A DNA stretch of 64,000 nucleotides from Anaerolineae bacterium (GTDB lineage Bacteria > Chloroflexota > Anaerolineae > Aggregatilineales > Phototrophicaceae), in the NCBI GenBank assembly GCA_023382675.1, contig JAHDWN010000015.1, forward strand, positions 62,001 to 126,000, written 5' to 3'. Position numbers and translations under genes: made by a program. The first letter of the stretch is position 1. Every line of letters starts with the position of its first letter. This document shows, piece after piece, positions 1-8,900 of this stretch. The notes below the pieces were generated by a model. The model did no database searches. It had not been told where the DNA came from and saw only the letters and a list, made by a program, of their open reading frames with translations.

Positions 1-252
1 GATCGTTCGCAGTTGTTCGAAGTAGTTGCCTGTCCAATCGCTCTCGTCTTCGCCGTGGGGCACGGGCGAGGCGCTGCCGCGGACAGTGATGACCTGCCCG
101 GCGAGATGCCGGTGCGGAAATAGTGGTTTGATCCCCAGGTCGAGGCACTGATGCGGGTAGCCCATTTTGTCGAGCGTGTCGTAGACGTTGGCGACGCGGA
201 TCTTATCCCAGCGGGCCTGCAATTCGACGACAGATGGTGTTTGTTCAGACAT
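1..252 (-). CDS. RraA-like / HMG aldolase-family protein (partial, C-terminus off the window)
   Basis: Reading down from an ATG at 252 there are 84 open codons that run off the left edge. The visible N-terminus (MSEQTPSVVELQARWDKIRV, then ANVYDTLDKMGYP) matches the start of RraA-like proteins, which include 4-hydroxy-4-methyl-2-oxoglutarate aldolases and related class II pyruvate aldolases. A GAGGAG ribosome binding site lies 7 bases before the ATG. The catalytic GxGxRD-like region would be outside the window, so enzyme versus RNase E regulator cannot be judged. It is the last gene of a minus-strand group after a sugar-acid dehydratase, so a role in cleaving a keto-deoxy acid is plausible but inferred. 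Confidence 0.6.
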   Translation of the reverse strand, partial: MSEQTPSVVELQARWDKIRVANVYDTLDKMGYPHQCLDLGIKPLFPHRHLAGQVITVRGSASPVPHGEDESDWTGNYFEQLRTI

Positions 253-311
253 CGGGTGCTCCTCGGTTAGTGATGCGTAATGAGTAACGGGTGATGAGAC
301 ATCTCGCTCAA

Positions 312-1475
312 TTAGTCAAAGTAAGTGTCGCCGTCCCAGACGAGGGTTTTGGCGAAATCATCGTTCAGTTCGACGCCGATGCCGGGCCGTTCGGACACGG
401 CCATGAAACCATCCTGGATGTAGGGTTTGTCGCTGTCGCACAGATCGCTCCACCAAGGGATGTCCATGGCGTGGAATTCGAGGAGCAGGAAATTCGGCAC
501 CGAGGCCATGACGTGACACGCCGCCATCATCCCGTGCGGTGACGACACATTGTGCGGCGCAATCGGGATATAGTAGGCGTCGGCGATGTCAGCGATGCGT
601 TTGCCCTCGGCAATGCCGCCGGCTTTCGCCAGATCCGGCATGATGACATCACAGGCTTTGGCATTGAACAGTTCGAGGAACTCGAAGCGCGTGTACTGGT
701 TCTCGCCGGTGCAGATGACAGTGCTGCTCGACGCGCGCACCTGCGCCAGCGCGTCGATGTTCTCGGCGGGCACAGGTTCTTCGAGCCAGAGCAGGCGCAG
801 GGGCTCGACGGCCTTTGCCAGAGTGATCGCCGACGGCAGATCGAATTGGCCATGGCAGTCAATCGCCAGGTCGATCTCGTAGCCGACTGCATTGCGGATG
901 CCTTCGATCAAGTTGATGACGTGCGTCATCTCTTTCGCGCCGACCGTCCAGTTGTACGAATCGAGCTTGTACTCACCCGTGTTGTCTACGTCGAATTTCA
1001 CGGCGCTGAAGCCATTGCCGATGACCTCCATGGCTTTGTCGCCGTAGGCTTTCGGATCGTTGCTTTCACCGGCGTGGCAATCGGCGTAGAGGCGGATCTT
1101 GTCGCGGAATTTGCCGCCGAGCAGTTTGTAGACCGGCACACCCAACGCCTTGCCGACGATGTCATAGAGCGCGTTATCGATGCCGGTGAGCGCGAAGACC
1201 AACGGCGCGTTGAGCGAACCGCCATAACGGCCACTGCGCCGCACCTTCTCGTAGAGGCGATTGATGTTGAACGGATCTTCGCCGATCAGCCACTGCTTCA
1301 TGTTGAGGATGGCTGCTTTGGTGGCGAAACCGGAGTAGCCGGGGCCGCCGGAGTTGCATTCGCCCGTGCCGACGATGCCCTCATCGGTGTAGATGCGCAC
1401 AAACGTCCAGACACTGCCGCCGCTGTGCTCCTCCTGCCGTCCGATGACGCAGGCCTGTACATCCGTAATCTTCAT
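312..1475 (-). CDS. Mandelate racemase/muconate lactonizing family dehydratase (sugar-acid dehydratase)
   Basis: A 387-residue enolase-superfamily protein: an N-terminal capping domain (about 1-125), then a TIM barrel. Barrel-strand motifs are in order: AVKFD (about 158), AIDCHGQFD (DxH, about 204), LWLEEP, ICTGEN and APHNVSSPHG. Acidic residues at the ends of three strands bind magnesium and the His-containing late strand is the usual acid/base. The DxH pattern is typical of acid-sugar dehydratases of the galactonate/mannonate type, which turn aldonates into 2-keto-3-deoxy acids; the exact substrate cannot be read from sequence. It lies 59 bases before the RraA-like gene and 298 bases after the YjhG-type dehydratase, on the same strand. 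Confidence 0.85.
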   Translation of the reverse strand: MKITDVQACVIGRQEEHSGGSVWTFVRIYTDEGIVGTGECNSGGPGYSGFATKAAILNMKQWLIGEDPFNINRLYEKVRRSGRYGGSLNAPLVFALTGIDNALYDIVGKALGVPVYKLLGGKFRDKIRLYADCHAGESNDPKAYGDKAMEVIGNGFSAVKFDVDNTGEYKLDSYNWTVGAKEMTHVINLIEGIRNAVGYEIDLAIDCHGQFDLPSAITLAKAVEPLRLLWLEEPVPAENIDALAQVRASSSTVICTGENQYTRFEFLELFNAKACDVIMPDLAKAGGIAEGKRIADIADAYYIPIAPHNVSSPHGMMAACHVMASVPNFLLLEFHAMDIPWWSDLCDSDKPYIQDGFMAVSERPGIGVELNDDFAKTLVWDGDTYFD

Positions 1476-1658
1476 GCCGCCATCTCCTTGGAAAGTAATT
1501 CTGAGTATTCGGTGTCCAATTCACAATTTGGAAAGCGGATACGCCGCGTTCAATGCTCGGTCATGCAATTCTGATATTAGCTCCTGTAGGGGGTGGCAGC
1601 CGCGCTGCCGGTTCGGGTCAGGTTTCAAGAATGAACAGAGTGTTTTTCTATTGGACAC

Positions 1659-1675
1659 GTAATGTGTCACGTTAC
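1659..1675. promoter_or_regulatory. 17-bp near-perfect palindrome, operator candidate
   Basis: The sequence GTAATGTGTCACGTTAC has 8-base arms around a central T with one mismatched pair (GTAAtGTG against CACgTTAC). It lies in the otherwise empty 1476-1773 stretch, 184 bases upstream of the minus-strand dehydratase start and downstream of the YjhG-type gene. This is the size of a dimeric repressor site, for example GntR family, but no regulator gene is adjacent, so the protein is unknown. Nothing else clear is seen in this intergenic stretch. Confidence 0.35.
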
Positions 1676-1773
1676 TTAACGAGGCGGGATCGTAGCTTGA
1701 CGCAGTCGCGTTGTCAACGAAACTGCCGAAGTCCGGAGATGCGCGCTACCGTGCCGGAATTGGCAGTGCGTGA

Positions 1774-3765
1774 CTACTCGCCGGGCGCAGCGCTGCCCGC
1801 CTGAAGCGCGGCAAGGATGCGCTCTGGGTCGTAGACGCAGCCGCTCCATGCGCCGCCGCTGACCTGCTGGAGGGCGGCCCAGAGGCGCGTATCATCCGGC
1901 AGATCGGGGTGTGGGCGCACGTCCGGGTGCGTCTCGCGGGAGGCGAGCAGGCGCGCGGCTTCGTCCGGCGTGAGAATGCGCTCGGCGGTGCCGACGAAAT
2001 TGACCTCGCCGTGCAGATTGGCGCGGTCGATGCGGATCTCGATCTGGTCGCCGTCGCGCAGCCTGCCGACGGGGCCGCCCGCCAGTGCTTCCGGGCCGAT
2101 GTGACCGATGCACGCGCCGGTCGAGACGCCCGAAAAGCGTCCGTCGGTGATGATGGGCACGCTCTTGCCCCAGGGGATGAACTTGAGCGCCGACGTGATC
2201 TGGTAGGTTTCTTCCATGCCTGTCCCGGCGGGGCCAACGCCGATCAGGACGATCACGTCGCCGGGCTTGACCGGGTTGTCGCTCTGGCCTTTGATCGCCT
2301 GGATGGCGGCGCGCTCCGAGGTGAAGACGCGCGCCGGGCCGCGATGCTGATAGACCTGATCGGCATCGATGACTGCCGGGTCGATGGCGGTGGCTTTGAC
2401 GACCGACCCCTGCGGCGCGATGTTGCCGACCGGGAAGACGACAGTGCTCGTCAGCCCGGCCTGGCGCGCCTGATCGGGCGACATGATGACGACGTCCGGA
2501 TCGACGCCATCGGACGCGCGGAGATGATCGCGCACTTTGTGACGGCGGGCGCTCGCCTGCCACCAATCGAGCGCAGTCGAAAGCTTCTCGCCGGTGACGG
2601 TCAGCACGTCGAGATTGAGCAGGCCCATCGCGCGCAGCTGGAGCATGACTTCGGGTACGCCGCCGGCCATGAAGGCTTGGACGGTCGGGTGATTGCGCGG
2701 GCCGTTCGGCAGCGTATCGACCAGGCGCGGCGTACTGCGATTGATCCGCTCCCAATCCTGCACGGTCGGGTGAGTCAGCCCGGCGGTATGCGCGATTGCT
2801 GGGATATGAAGCAGTAGATTGGTCGAGCCGCCGAACGCGGCATGGATGAGCATGGCGTTTTCGAGCGCGCCTTGCGTCAGGATCGTGCCTAGGGGGAGGT
2901 TGAGTGCGTGCAGGCGCAGCAACGCCAGCGCCGAGCGATGGGCGAGATCGTACCAGACTGGCTCGCCGGACGGCGCGAGGGCGCTGTGCGGCAGTGCCAT
3001 GCCGAAGGCCTCGGCAACGACCTGCGAAGTCGCCGCCGTGCCCAGGAACTGGCAGCCGCCGCCGGCTGATCCGCAGGCGCTGCAGCCCATCTCTGCGGCG
3101 TAGTCGAGGCTGATCATGCCGTGGGCGAAGCGTGCGCCGATGGTCTGAACTTTGCCTGCATCCTCAGCATCGTCTGCCGGTAGCGTGACTCCGCCGGGGA
3201 CAATAATACCCGGCCTGTCCGTGCTGCCCGCCAGCGCCATCATCATCGCCGGCAGACCCTTGTCGCAGGTGGCGACGCCCATCACGCCGTCACGGGTCGG
3301 CAGCGAGCGGATCAGGCGGCGCATGACCTGCGCGGCATCGTTGCGGTAGGGCAGGCTGTCCATCATGCCGCTCGTGCCCTGCGTGCGACCGTCACACGGA
3401 TCGGTGCAGTAGGCGGCGAAGGGGATGACGTTCTGCGCGCGCAGCGTTTCCGCAGCGGTTTTCACCAGCAAGTGAACTTCCCAATGCCCGGTGTGATAGC
3501 CAAGCGCGAGCGGCTGGCCGTCGTCGGCGCGCAGGCCGCCATGCGTGCTGAGGATCAGAAACTGCTTGCGGTTGACTTCCTCGGGATGCCAGCCCATGCC
3601 CACATTCTGCGTCATGGCGAACAGGTTGCCGCTCGGCTCGGTGAGGAGCATAGCCTCGGTGAGCGGCAGCGCGCCCTTGGTGCCCGCCGCATGGGTTCGA
3701 GTCGCGTCAATGCCGTCAGCGGACGGCAAGATAGTCTCGAACGAGAGCGAATCGTTATCTGGCAT
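1774..3765 (-). CDS. yjhG: YjhG/YagF-type D-xylonate (aldonate) dehydratase, IlvD/Edd family
   Basis: A 663-residue member of the dihydroxy-acid dehydratase (IlvD/Edd) family. The length and whole-protein layout fit the YjhG/YagF subgroup (about 655 residues) rather than IlvD (about 560-615). Seen motifs: [20 protein letters not shown] near the N-terminus, [20 protein letters not shown], and [15 protein letters not shown], which supply the cysteines for an iron-sulfur cluster; near the C-terminus are [20 protein letters not shown] and [11 protein letters not shown]. YjhG-type enzymes dehydrate D-xylonate and similar aldonates to 2-keto-3-deoxy acids. The start at 3765 has an AAAGG site. The gene is divergent from the ABC transporter operon, so both probably respond to the same sugar acid. 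The matching aldolase (YjhH type) is not in this window. Confidence 0.9.
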   Translation of the reverse strand: MPDNDSLSFETILPSADGIDATRTHAAGTKGALPLTEAMLLTEPSGNLFAMTQNVGMGWHPEEVNRKQFLILSTHGGLRADDGQPLALGYHTGHWEVHLLVKTAAETLRAQNVIPFAAYCTDPCDGRTQGTSGMMDSLPYRNDAAQVMRRLIRSLPTRDGVMGVATCDKGLPAMMMALAGSTDRPGIIVPGGVTLPADDAEDAGKVQTIGARFAHGMISLDYAAEMGCSACGSAGGGCQFLGTAATSQVVAEAFGMALPHSALAPSGEPVWYDLAHRSALALLRLHALNLPLGTILTQGALENAMLIHAAFGGSTNLLLHIPAIAHTAGLTHPTVQDWERINRSTPRLVDTLPNGPRNHPTVQAFMAGGVPEVMLQLRAMGLLNLDVLTVTGEKLSTALDWWQASARRHKVRDHLRASDGVDPDVVIMSPDQARQAGLTSTVVFPVGNIAPQGSVVKATAIDPAVIDADQVYQHRGPARVFTSERAAIQAIKGQSDNPVKPGDVIVLIGVGPAGTGMEETYQITSALKFIPWGKSVPIITDGRFSGVSTGACIGHIGPEALAGGPVGRLRDGDQIEIRIDRANLHGEVNFVGTAERILTPDEAARLLASRETHPDVRPHPDLPDDTRLWAALQQVSGGAWSGCVYDPERILAALQAGSAAPGE

Positions 3766-3913
3766 CAGGCTACCTTTATGGGGTTACGCTGCAGGTTAGG
3801 ATGCAATGGTTTACCACACGGCGCGTGAATTTGCGATAACGAACGCACGTGGAATCGTATGCCCAGCGCCGTTAAATACACAGCCTGACGATAGCTATCA
3901 AATTACTTACTAA

Positions 3914-3934
3914 GAAATATGTCAGGTATATTTC
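3914..3934. promoter_or_regulatory. 21-bp inverted repeat in the divergent promoter region
   Basis: GAAATAT, a 7-base spacer and ATATTTC form a perfect inverted repeat in the 278-base region between the divergent yjhG-type gene and the ABC transporter operon. The AT-rich setting and central position between two divergent starts fit a repressor operator controlling both directions. A possible plus-strand minus-10 hexamer (TATTCT) follows at about 3963. No regulator gene is next to it. The rest of the intergenic region shows no further structure that I can support. Confidence 0.35.
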
Positions 3935-4043
3935 GTTATTTGCGGGATTGTGACAAAGGGTGCTATTCTCTGCCACGATTGGGGAGCGGCTCAACCCCAT
4001 ATCATTTTCACCGTGTTCAATTCGATTCTCAGGAGGATGGTGC

Positions 4044-5153
4044 ATGAAAGGGCGTATGTTAGTACTTTTGTTAATTGGTGTTGTCGTTTCGTTGTTCACT
4101 GTACCCGTCATTGCCCAAGATACCAGCGAAGTCGAATACGATCCGGAAGCATGTTTTGCGCCTGCTCCGAATAATGATGGCACTGTCCAGTACGATGCCA
4201 AAGAAGGCCCGTTCACGTTGGCGATTAGCAACTCGTTTATCGGCAACGCGTGGCGCACGCAGATGATACAGATGGCACAGGCGTTCTCCGAGACCGAGGC
4301 CGTTGCTCCAATGATCGACGAGTTGATCATCGTCAGCACCGGTCAGGATGTCGAGGCGCAGATCGCGGCGATGGATAACATGATTGCGCTGGGTGTGGAT
4401 GCGATCATTCTCAATGCAGCGACGCCGACCGGCTTTGATGCAGTCGTTCGCCGCGCGGCAGACGCCGGAATCGTGGTTGTGTCATTCGACAATATCGTGA
4501 CTGCGCCAGAGGCCGTCCTGGTCAATGAGGATCAGGTCGAGTTTGGTGCAGCGATGGCGCGCGATCTGGTGGAGCGCATGGGTGGCGAAGGCAACGTCGT
4601 CATGGTGAACGGCGTGCCCGGCACCAGCGTTGATTCGGATCGCAATACGGGTGCGAAGTCCGTCTTCGAAGAATATCCCGACATCACTGTTCTGGCCGAA
4701 CTTGAAGGCCGTTGGGACAGTGGTACGTCACAGACGGTGATGGCGGACTTCCTGGCGACTCAGCCTCAGGTTGACGGTGTCTGGGTGCAGGGCGGCGGCC
4801 CTGGTGTGATCCAGGCTTTCCGCGATGCCGGTTACGAAGATTTGCCGCCAATGGCTGGTGAGGCCGAGAACGGCTTCCGTATGGCGATGGGCAATGGCGA
4901 ATTCGAAGGCATCTCCATCGGTCAGACGCCGGGTATGGTCGCCGTGTCGATGCAGGCGGCTTTGGAACTGCTGCAAGGCCGCGAGCTGCCGCGTATCATC
5001 TCGATGCCGCTGCCAACCGTGACCAGCGATGAAATCGAAGAAGGCGTCCACTACTTCGAAGGATTGCCGGATGACTTCTTCACGCCGATCAAGATTCCGG
5101 TTTGCGGTGTTGATCTGGATCCTGAAGCTATCCTGGCTGTCGAAGTCCAATAA
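4044..5153 (+). CDS. Sugar ABC transporter substrate-binding protein (RbsB-like)
   Basis: A 369-residue exported protein. The start at 4044 is chosen over an upstream in-frame codon because AGGAGG lies just before it and a signal peptide (MKGRMLVLLLIGVVVSLFTV, cleaved after VIA) then begins the protein. The mature part has the periplasmic binding protein type 1 (LacI-like) fold: FTLAISNSFIGNAWRTQM, a VDAIILNAATPTGFDAVV segment, VSFDNIV, and later GTSVDSDRNTGAKSVFEEYP and DGVWVQGGGPGVIQAFRDAG. It delivers a sugar or sugar acid to the ATPase and permeases encoded next. A strong terminator follows, which would make this protein more abundant than the membrane parts. Confidence 0.9.
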   Translation: MKGRMLVLLLIGVVVSLFTVPVIAQDTSEVEYDPEACFAPAPNNDGTVQYDAKEGPFTLAISNSFIGNAWRTQMIQMAQAFSETEAVAPMIDELIIVSTGQDVEAQIAAMDNMIALGVDAIILNAATPTGFDAVVRRAADAGIVVVSFDNIVTAPEAVLVNEDQVEFGAAMARDLVERMGGEGNVVMVNGVPGTSVDSDRNTGAKSVFEEYPDITVLAELEGRWDSGTSQTVMADFLATQPQVDGVWVQGGGPGVIQAFRDAGYEDLPPMAGEAENGFRMAMGNGEFEGISIGQTPGMVAVSMQAALELLQGRELPRIISMPLPTVTSDEIEEGVHYFEGLPDDFFTPIKIPVCGVDLDPEAILAVEVQ

Positions 5154-5177
5154 TCCGCTGCAATAGTCTGGTGTGTG

Positions 5178-5217
5178 GAGCCGAGTCAGACTGCTCTGGC
5201 TCGGCTCTTTTCTTTTT
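5178..5217 (+). terminator. Rho-independent terminator/attenuator inside the ABC operon
   Basis: Arms at 5178-5190 and 5195-5207 pair over 13 bases with one G-U pair and a 4-base loop (CTGC), followed at once by TTTTCTTTTT. It lies 24 bases after the stop codon of the binding-protein gene and ends 16 bases before the ATPase start. Because the ATPase and permeases have no obvious promoter of their own, this is best read as a partial terminator that lowers transcription of the downstream genes. Confidence 0.85.
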
Positions 5218-5233
5218 GCTCTTGGGGGAAGTT

Positions 5234-6775
5234 ATGGCGCAACAGGGGGCCGAGCGCGTGCCGATTCTGGAGGCGCGGCTTGTCAGTAAACGCTTTGGTA
5301 ACACTATCGCCCTGAACGAAGCGACGCTGATCTGCCAACCGGGAAGCATCCATGCTTTGGTCGGTGAGAACGGCGCTGGCAAGAGTACGTTGATCAAGAT
5401 CGTCGCCGGTGTCGTCACACCGGATTCGGGCACGATCAAAATTGAAGGACGAGAATCGACCATTCATTCACCGGCGGACGCCGCCCGCCAGGGCATCGTG
5501 CCTGTATTTCAAGAATTATCGCTGTTTCCCGATTTGACGGTGGCGGAAAATATCGCGATCTCAAATCCGCCACGTAACCGCCTCGGCCTCGTCAGTCGCA
5601 GCGAACTAAGACGGCAGACCGAGAAAATCTGCGCAGAACTCGGCTTTGAGCACCTCGACCCCAACGCCCTGATCAGCGAAATTCCGCTGGCACAGCGCCA
5701 GCTCGTAGAGATTGCCAAGGCGCTCGCGCACAATCCCAGATTGCTGATCCTGGACGAGGGCACGTCGGCGCTGTCGGTGCAGGATGTGGATCTGGTGTTC
5801 CAGGTCATCCGCCGGATGCGCGATCAAGGCCGGTCGGTTATTTTCATCTCGCACCGCATGAGCGAAGTCAAGGAGATTGCCGACACGTTGACGATCTTCC
5901 GCGACGGACAGGACGTGGGATCGTTTCCCATGGGGGCGGTCAGCAACGAGGAAATGGTACAGTTGATGATTGGCCGCAAGCTGGAGCAGGTCTTTCCGCC
6001 CAAGCCTGCGGTGGCCGAACCGCGCACACCGATGCTGGAAGTTGATAATCTGTCGTGGGAACCGGCGCTGCACAATATCAGCCTGCGCGTCGGCAAAGGC
6101 GAAATCGTCGGTCTGGGTGGCCTGGATGGGCAGGGGCAGGGGGAGCTGCTGTTCGCGTTGTTTGGCGTGCTGCGCGGCGTGCAGGGCAATGTCCGCGTTG
6201 ACGGGCGCGACGTGCGCATCCTCAGCCCGGCGGTCGCCACCAGTGACAGCATTCGCATGGCGTTTATCCCTGAAGACCGCAAAACCGAAGGTCTGATCTT
6301 GCCGATGTCAGTCGGCGACAATGCAGTGCTGGCGGTTATTGATCGCCTGTTGAATCAGTTCGGTCTGGTTGACCGACAAAAAGAGCGTGACGCAGTACAG
6401 AAGATGGTCGAGCAGATGCAGGTGAAGCTGTCTTCGGAACGCGCGCCTGTGCGTAGCCTGAGCGGTGGCAACCAGCAGAAGGTTGTCATGGGCAAGTGGC
6501 TGCTCACCGACGCGAAAATCTATTTGCTGCACGATCCGACGCGCGGGATCGACGTGGGCACCAAGCAGGAAATCTATCAGCTCATGCGCCAACTGGCGGA
6601 TAACGGGGCAGCGATTCTGTTCTTTTCGACAGAATTGAGCGAACTGGTAGGCATGTGTGACCGCGTGCTGGTGCTGTATGAGGGGCGGATTTTCCGTGAA
6701 CTGTCGGGTGAAACGATCAACGAAGAAGATATTGTGTCTGCCGCGTTGGGTCTGAACGCCGCCGTGCAGCATTAG
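5234..6775 (+). CDS. Sugar ABC transporter ATP-binding protein with two ABC domains (RbsA-like)
   Basis: A 513-residue tandem ATPase. The first domain has Walker A GENGAGKST and a Walker B LLILDEGTSAL with SHRMSEV after it; its signature region (EIPLAQRQLVEIAKAL) is the degenerate form seen in RbsA/MglA first halves. The second has a degenerate Walker A (GLGGLDGQGQGE), the RbsA-typical AFIPEDRKTEGLILPMSV, signature LSGGNQQKVVMGKWL and Walker B LLHDPTRGIDVG. This is the expected asymmetric pattern of the CUT2 family. The start at 5234 follows GGGGGAA; an earlier in-frame start at 5171 is rejected because the terminator hairpin lies within that stretch. It energises the two permeases that follow. 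Confidence 0.92.
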   Translation: MAQQGAERVPILEARLVSKRFGNTIALNEATLICQPGSIHALVGENGAGKSTLIKIVAGVVTPDSGTIKIEGRESTIHSPADAARQGIVPVFQELSLFPDLTVAENIAISNPPRNRLGLVSRSELRRQTEKICAELGFEHLDPNALISEIPLAQRQLVEIAKALAHNPRLLILDEGTSALSVQDVDLVFQVIRRMRDQGRSVIFISHRMSEVKEIADTLTIFRDGQDVGSFPMGAVSNEEMVQLMIGRKLEQVFPPKPAVAEPRTPMLEVDNLSWEPALHNISLRVGKGEIVGLGGLDGQGQGELLFALFGVLRGVQGNVRVDGRDVRILSPAVATSDSIRMAFIPEDRKTEGLILPMSVGDNAVLAVIDRLLNQFGLVDRQKERDAVQKMVEQMQVKLSSERAPVRSLSGGNQQKVVMGKWLLTDAKIYLLHDPTRGIDVGTKQEIYQLMRQLADNGAAILFFSTELSELVGMCDRVLVLYEGRIFRELSGETINEEDIVSAALGLNAAVQH

Positions 6776-6795
6776 GCGGCAGGAGAACGAGATTT

Positions 6796-7872
6796 ATGTC
6801 TGCCATAGAAACCCGTGAGACGGCAGCGCCATTTCGTCGTTTCATCTTACGCAATTTCCGGCTTGGGATTGCATTTGTCATTACCTTCGTCTTGCTAGGC
6901 ATCACCGCCTCGCTCAATGAACGCTTCTTCACGCCGCCGGTGATCACCTCGACCGCGAATCAGAGCATGACGCTCGTTTTCGCGGGTATGGCACAAACCT
7001 CGGTCGTCATCACCGGCGGGATCGATCTCTCGGTCGGCCCGATCATCAGCATGAGCAATTCGCTGGCCTCGGCGACCTTCCTGGAAGGTGACGATGGCCT
7101 GAATATCATTCTCGTGGTGGTGCTGGTGCTGGCCGTGGGCGCGCTGGCCGGGTTGATCAACGGCCTGATCGTCGTCTATGGGCGATTACAGCCAATCATC
7201 GTCACGCTGGCAACCTCGTCGGTCTACAGTGGGATTGCGCTGTTCTTGCGCCCGCGTCCGGGGGGATACGTACCGCGTATCTATGGCGATTTGCTGACGC
7301 GGCGTGTCGGGCAGCTCTTGCCGAGTGATTTCTTCGGCGCAGAGCCGAGCGGGATCATGGCGTTCTTGAACAATTTCTTTGATTACATCCCGGCTTCGCT
7401 GATATTCCTGATTATCGTGCTGGTGGTCGTCTGGATACCTTTCCGGCGGTCACGCCTGGGCATGTGGGTTTACGCTGTGGGCAGCAACGAGGGCGCAGCC
7501 TACATGAGCGGCGTCAACGTCCGGCTGGCGAAGGTGGCGGCCTACGTCATGGGCGGGTTATTCGCTGCCATCGGTGGGTTATTCCTGACGGCGCAGACGC
7601 TGTCCGGCGATGCCACCACCGGGGCGGTGTTCACACTGCAATCAATTGCGATCGTGGTGCTCGGCGGCACGTCGCTCTTTGGCGGTTCGGGCGGCGTGGC
7701 GGGGACGATTGCCGGGGCGGTGGCCTTGCGCCTGATCCCGACGATCTTGTTCTTCGCGCGCGTCAATCCGCTGCAACAGCCGCTCTGGGAAGGGGCGGTC
7801 ATTCTGCTGGCTGTGACCGCCGGCGCGAGTCGTATTTTCACCGTTCGCAGTCGTCTTGATACGATGCGTTAG
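6796..7872 (+). CDS. Sugar ABC transporter permease 1 (RbsC-like)
   Basis: A 358-residue membrane protein of the ribose/galactose-type permease family (BPD_transp_2). Visible signs are about ten hydrophobic segments, the QTSVVITGGIDLSVG motif after the second or third of them, NGLIVVYGRLQPIIVTLAT, and GGTSLFGGSGGVAGTIAGA near the end. AGGAG lies ten bases before the ATG. It starts 20 bases after the ATPase stop and its 3' end lies only 16 bases before the second permease start. With that protein it probably forms a heterodimeric pore for the substrate captured by the 4044 gene product. Confidence 0.9.
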   Translation: MSAIETRETAAPFRRFILRNFRLGIAFVITFVLLGITASLNERFFTPPVITSTANQSMTLVFAGMAQTSVVITGGIDLSVGPIISMSNSLASATFLEGDDGLNIILVVVLVLAVGALAGLINGLIVVYGRLQPIIVTLATSSVYSGIALFLRPRPGGYVPRIYGDLLTRRVGQLLPSDFFGAEPSGIMAFLNNFFDYIPASLIFLIIVLVVVWIPFRRSRLGMWVYAVGSNEGAAYMSGVNVRLAKVAAYVMGGLFAAIGGLFLTAQTLSGDATTGAVFTLQSIAIVVLGGTSLFGGSGGVAGTIAGAVALRLIPTILFFARVNPLQQPLWEGAVILLAVTAGASRIFTVRSRLDTMR

Positions 7873-7888
7873 CGAAGGCGAATACACC

Positions 7889-8890
7889 ATGGCATCCAAC
7901 ATGGAAACAACCAGGGGTTTTTCGCTCCGGCGCTGGTTCAACGGCCTGGAGCGGCAGGATCGCAGTGTGTTGATCTCTTACACCATGATCATCCTGCTGA
8001 TCATTTTTGGAACGATCTTCATCACGCCCAACTTCGCTTCGCCGACATTCCTGACGCAGCAACTGCGGTTGGCATCCTTCCTGGGGATCATTGCCGCCGG
8101 GCAGATGGCGGTCATCTTGACGGGTAACATCGACCTGTCCATCCCCTGGACGCTTAATCTCTCCGCAGTCATCGCGACTTCGATTGCCGCGGGGGAGAAT
8201 GAGCGGTTGCTCCTGGGCGTCGCGGCGGGGCTGGGCATCGGGCTGATCGTCGGCCTGGTGAACGGCATCGGTGTTGCCTATCTGCGCATCCCGTCGATGG
8301 TGCTGACGCTGGGCGTGAATGCGGTGCTGAAAGGTATCACCGTCGTCTATACGGGATCTGCGCCGCAGTTCCAGCAAACGCCTGACGTGCTGAGCCGGGC
8401 TGCCACGGATGTGCTGTTCGGGTTCGTCTCGGTGGCTGTGCTCATCTGGGGTCTGGTGTCGCTGGTGCATTATCTGGTCTTGAGTCGCAGCGGACTGGGG
8501 CGCAAAACCTACGCCGTCGGCAACAACGAGATCGCGTCGTATCTCTCCGGCGTGAAGACGCCGCGGGTGCTGATCATGGTCTTCGTCATGAGCGGCGTCT
8601 TGAATGCCCTGGCCGGGCTGCTGCTGGCTGGGAATGCCGGACGCAGCTTCAACGAGATGGGCGAACCATTCCTGCTGCCAGCAATTGCGGCGGTCGTGGT
8701 CGGCGGCACGTCGATCCTGGGCGGGTCGGGCAAATATCTGGGCACAATTGCGGGCGTGATCATCATCCGCCTGCTGGATGGCGCGCTCAACATCGTGCAG
8801 GTTGCGCCTGCGGCCAAGGATGTCACCTTCGGACTGGTGATTCTGGCGATGCTGTTCCTGTATGGACGTGGCGAGCGTGTGCGTGAGTGA
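7889..8890 (+). CDS. Sugar ABC transporter permease 2 (RbsC-like)
   Basis: A 333-residue permease of the same family as its upstream neighbour. It carries QMAVILTGNIDLSIPWTLNL, NGIGVAYLRIPSMVLTLGVN, TYAVGNNEIASYLSGV and GGTSILGGSGKYLGTIAG. The start at 7889 has GAAGG about nine bases upstream; a TTG codon at 7856 would overlap the preceding gene by 17 bases and has no comparable site. Having two different RbsC-like permeases with one double ATPase is common in sugar-acid and rhamnose-type importers. Its stop is 10 bases before the cyclase-family gene, so it belongs to the same transcript. Confidence 0.9.
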   Translation: MASNMETTRGFSLRRWFNGLERQDRSVLISYTMIILLIIFGTIFITPNFASPTFLTQQLRLASFLGIIAAGQMAVILTGNIDLSIPWTLNLSAVIATSIAAGENERLLLGVAAGLGIGLIVGLVNGIGVAYLRIPSMVLTLGVNAVLKGITVVYTGSAPQFQQTPDVLSRAATDVLFGFVSVAVLIWGLVSLVHYLVLSRSGLGRKTYAVGNNEIASYLSGVKTPRVLIMVFVMSGVLNALAGLLLAGNAGRSFNEMGEPFLLPAIAAVVVGGTSILGGSGKYLGTIAGVIIIRLLDGALNIVQVAPAAKDVTFGLVILAMLFLYGRGERVRE

Positions 8891-8900
8891 GGAGGGCGCT

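Noticed and set aside
552-1574. A 340-residue plus-strand open frame
   Set aside because: It is the complement of the enolase-superfamily gene at 312-1475, whose motifs are intact; this frame has no family pattern.
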